Source of the DNA: Sphingomonas sp.
GTDB lineage: Bacteria > Pseudomonadota > Alphaproteobacteria > Sphingomonadales > Sphingomonadaceae
Assembly (NCBI GenBank): GCA_019747165.1
Contig: JAIERC010000051.1
Span: 1-6,772 of the forward strand
Direction of reading: 5' to 3'
DNA: 6,772 nucleotides
Shown here one piece after another: positions 6,112-6,772 of the stretch (position 1 is its first letter; each line of letters begins with the position of its first letter). The notes under the pieces were generated by a model that made no database searches, was not told the DNA's origin, and was given only the letters and a program-made list of their open reading frames with translations. A program made the position numbers and the translations under genes.

Positions 6112-6772
6112 ATGGCTGACCTTTCCGCTTTTCCAATCACTGCACGTTGGCCCGCCCAGCATCCCGACCGGCTTCAACTTTATTCATTTCCCACGCCCAA
6201 TGGCGTGAAAGCGTCAATCATGCTTGAGGAAACCGGGCTTGCCTATGAACCGCACCTGATAAAGATCATGGCGAACGAGAGCCACGACCCGGCCTTTGTC
6301 TCACTCAACCCCAATGGCAAGATACCTGCGATTCTTGATCCGGATGGGCCGGGCGGACAGCCCTTTGCGCTATTCGAAAGCGGGGCGATCTTGCTGTATC
6401 TTGCCAATAAATCCGGCCAGTTCTTGTCGACCGACCCGGCCAAGCGCTTTCAGACGATTCAGTGGCTGATGTTCCAGATGGGCGGCGTTGGGCCAATGTT
6501 TGGCCAGATGGGCTTTTTCGTGAAATTCGCTGGCAGCCAATGGGAAGACAAGCGCCCGCAGGAGCGATTCGTCGCTGAGGTGAAGCGTATCCTTGGCGTG
6601 ATGGACAGCGCGCTTGCGGGGCGGACCTGGTTCATGGGTGATGACTATACGATCGCTGACATCTCGATGATCGGCTGGGTGCGGGCGATCCATGCGTTTT
6701 ATGGGGCTGGGGAGTTGGTGGGGCTGGCTGATTTTGCCAATGTCACTGCCTGGCTGGAGCGCGCATTGGCGC
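6112..6772 (+). CDS. Nu-class (YfcG-like) glutathione transferase, 3' end cut by the window
   Basis: The frame is open from ATG 6112 to the right edge: 220 codons without a stop, so the gene is partial. The thioredoxin-like domain has LQLYSFPTPNGVK (21-33), NPNGKIPAILD (66-76, with cis-Pro P72) and FESGAILLYLA (88-98, with E89 and S90 for the gamma-glutamyl group of glutathione). The helical domain has WLMFQMGGVGPMFGQ (118-132) and the helix-capping motif YTIADIS (179-185). These match E. coli YfcG closely in order and wording. YfcG uses a Thr and an Asn in this first motif (here T28 and N30) and two glutathiones to reduce disulfides instead of a catalytic Cys or Ser. Disulfide reductase activity is therefore inferred. 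An N-terminal extension of about 20 residues lengthens it relative to YfcG. Only a few C-terminal residues are probably missing. Confidence 0.93.
   Translation, partial: MADLSAFPITARWPAQHPDRLQLYSFPTPNGVKASIMLEETGLAYEPHLIKIMANESHDPAFVSLNPNGKIPAILDPDGPGGQPFALFESGAILLYLANKSGQFLSTDPAKRFQTIQWLMFQMGGVGPMFGQMGFFVKFAGSQWEDKRPQERFVAEVKRILGVMDSALAGRTWFMGDDYTIADISMIGWVRAIHAFYGAGELVGLADFANVTAWLERALA

Noticed and set aside
6370..6693. Minus-strand frame of 107 codons opposite the GST gene.
   Set aside because: It is a mirror of the YfcG-like coding sequence, which has all its family motifs and a good ribosome binding site.
1..6772. CRISPR array, tRNA, insertion sequence ends or a defence system.
   Set aside because: I saw no spaced direct repeats, cloverleaf, terminal inverted repeats, transposase or integrase. 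The gene set is ordinary housekeeping and accessory metabolism.

Overview
This window looks like chromosomal DNA of an alphaproteobacterium, most likely a sphingomonad (Sphingomonadaceae). The basis is high GC with GC-rich third codon positions, weak Shine-Dalgarno sequences, dense gene packing, and proteins that read like sphingomonad versions of their families. This placement is inference from composition and family resemblance, not from a marker gene. I see no rRNA, tRNA, insertion sequence, CRISPR array or phage gene.

Left part (29-3909, minus strand): four genes form a tightly packed transcription unit read right to left. They are rarA (AAA+ ATPase for stalled replication forks), an exported serine hydrolase of the class C beta-lactamase fold, a small MmcQ/YjbR protein, and a DUF429-like protein with an RNase H-like look. 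The successive overlaps are 26, 4 (ATGA) and 4 (GTGA) bases, so translational coupling is likely. The first and last two genes could share nucleic-acid functions; the exported hydrolase does not fit that theme.

Middle (3910-4890): a 101-base divergent intergenic region separates rarA from a plus-strand PadR-family regulator resembling E. coli YqjI. A perfect 12-base palindrome there overlaps the best -10 candidate of the padR gene and is a likely autoregulatory operator. After padR comes a strong GC hairpin and then a 58-codon ORF (4666-4842) that may be a real small gene. The rest up to 4890 is non-coding.

Right part (4891-6772): a minus-strand GT4-family glycosyltransferase lies back to back with a plus-strand Nu-class (YfcG-like) glutathione transferase, which runs off the right edge after 220 codons. 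Only 60 bases separate the two starts.

No clearly new multi-gene system is visible. The items most worth a second look are the palindrome and its YqjI-like regulator facing rarA, the uncharacterised RNase H-like gene in the rarA unit, and the hairpin plus small ORF after padR.
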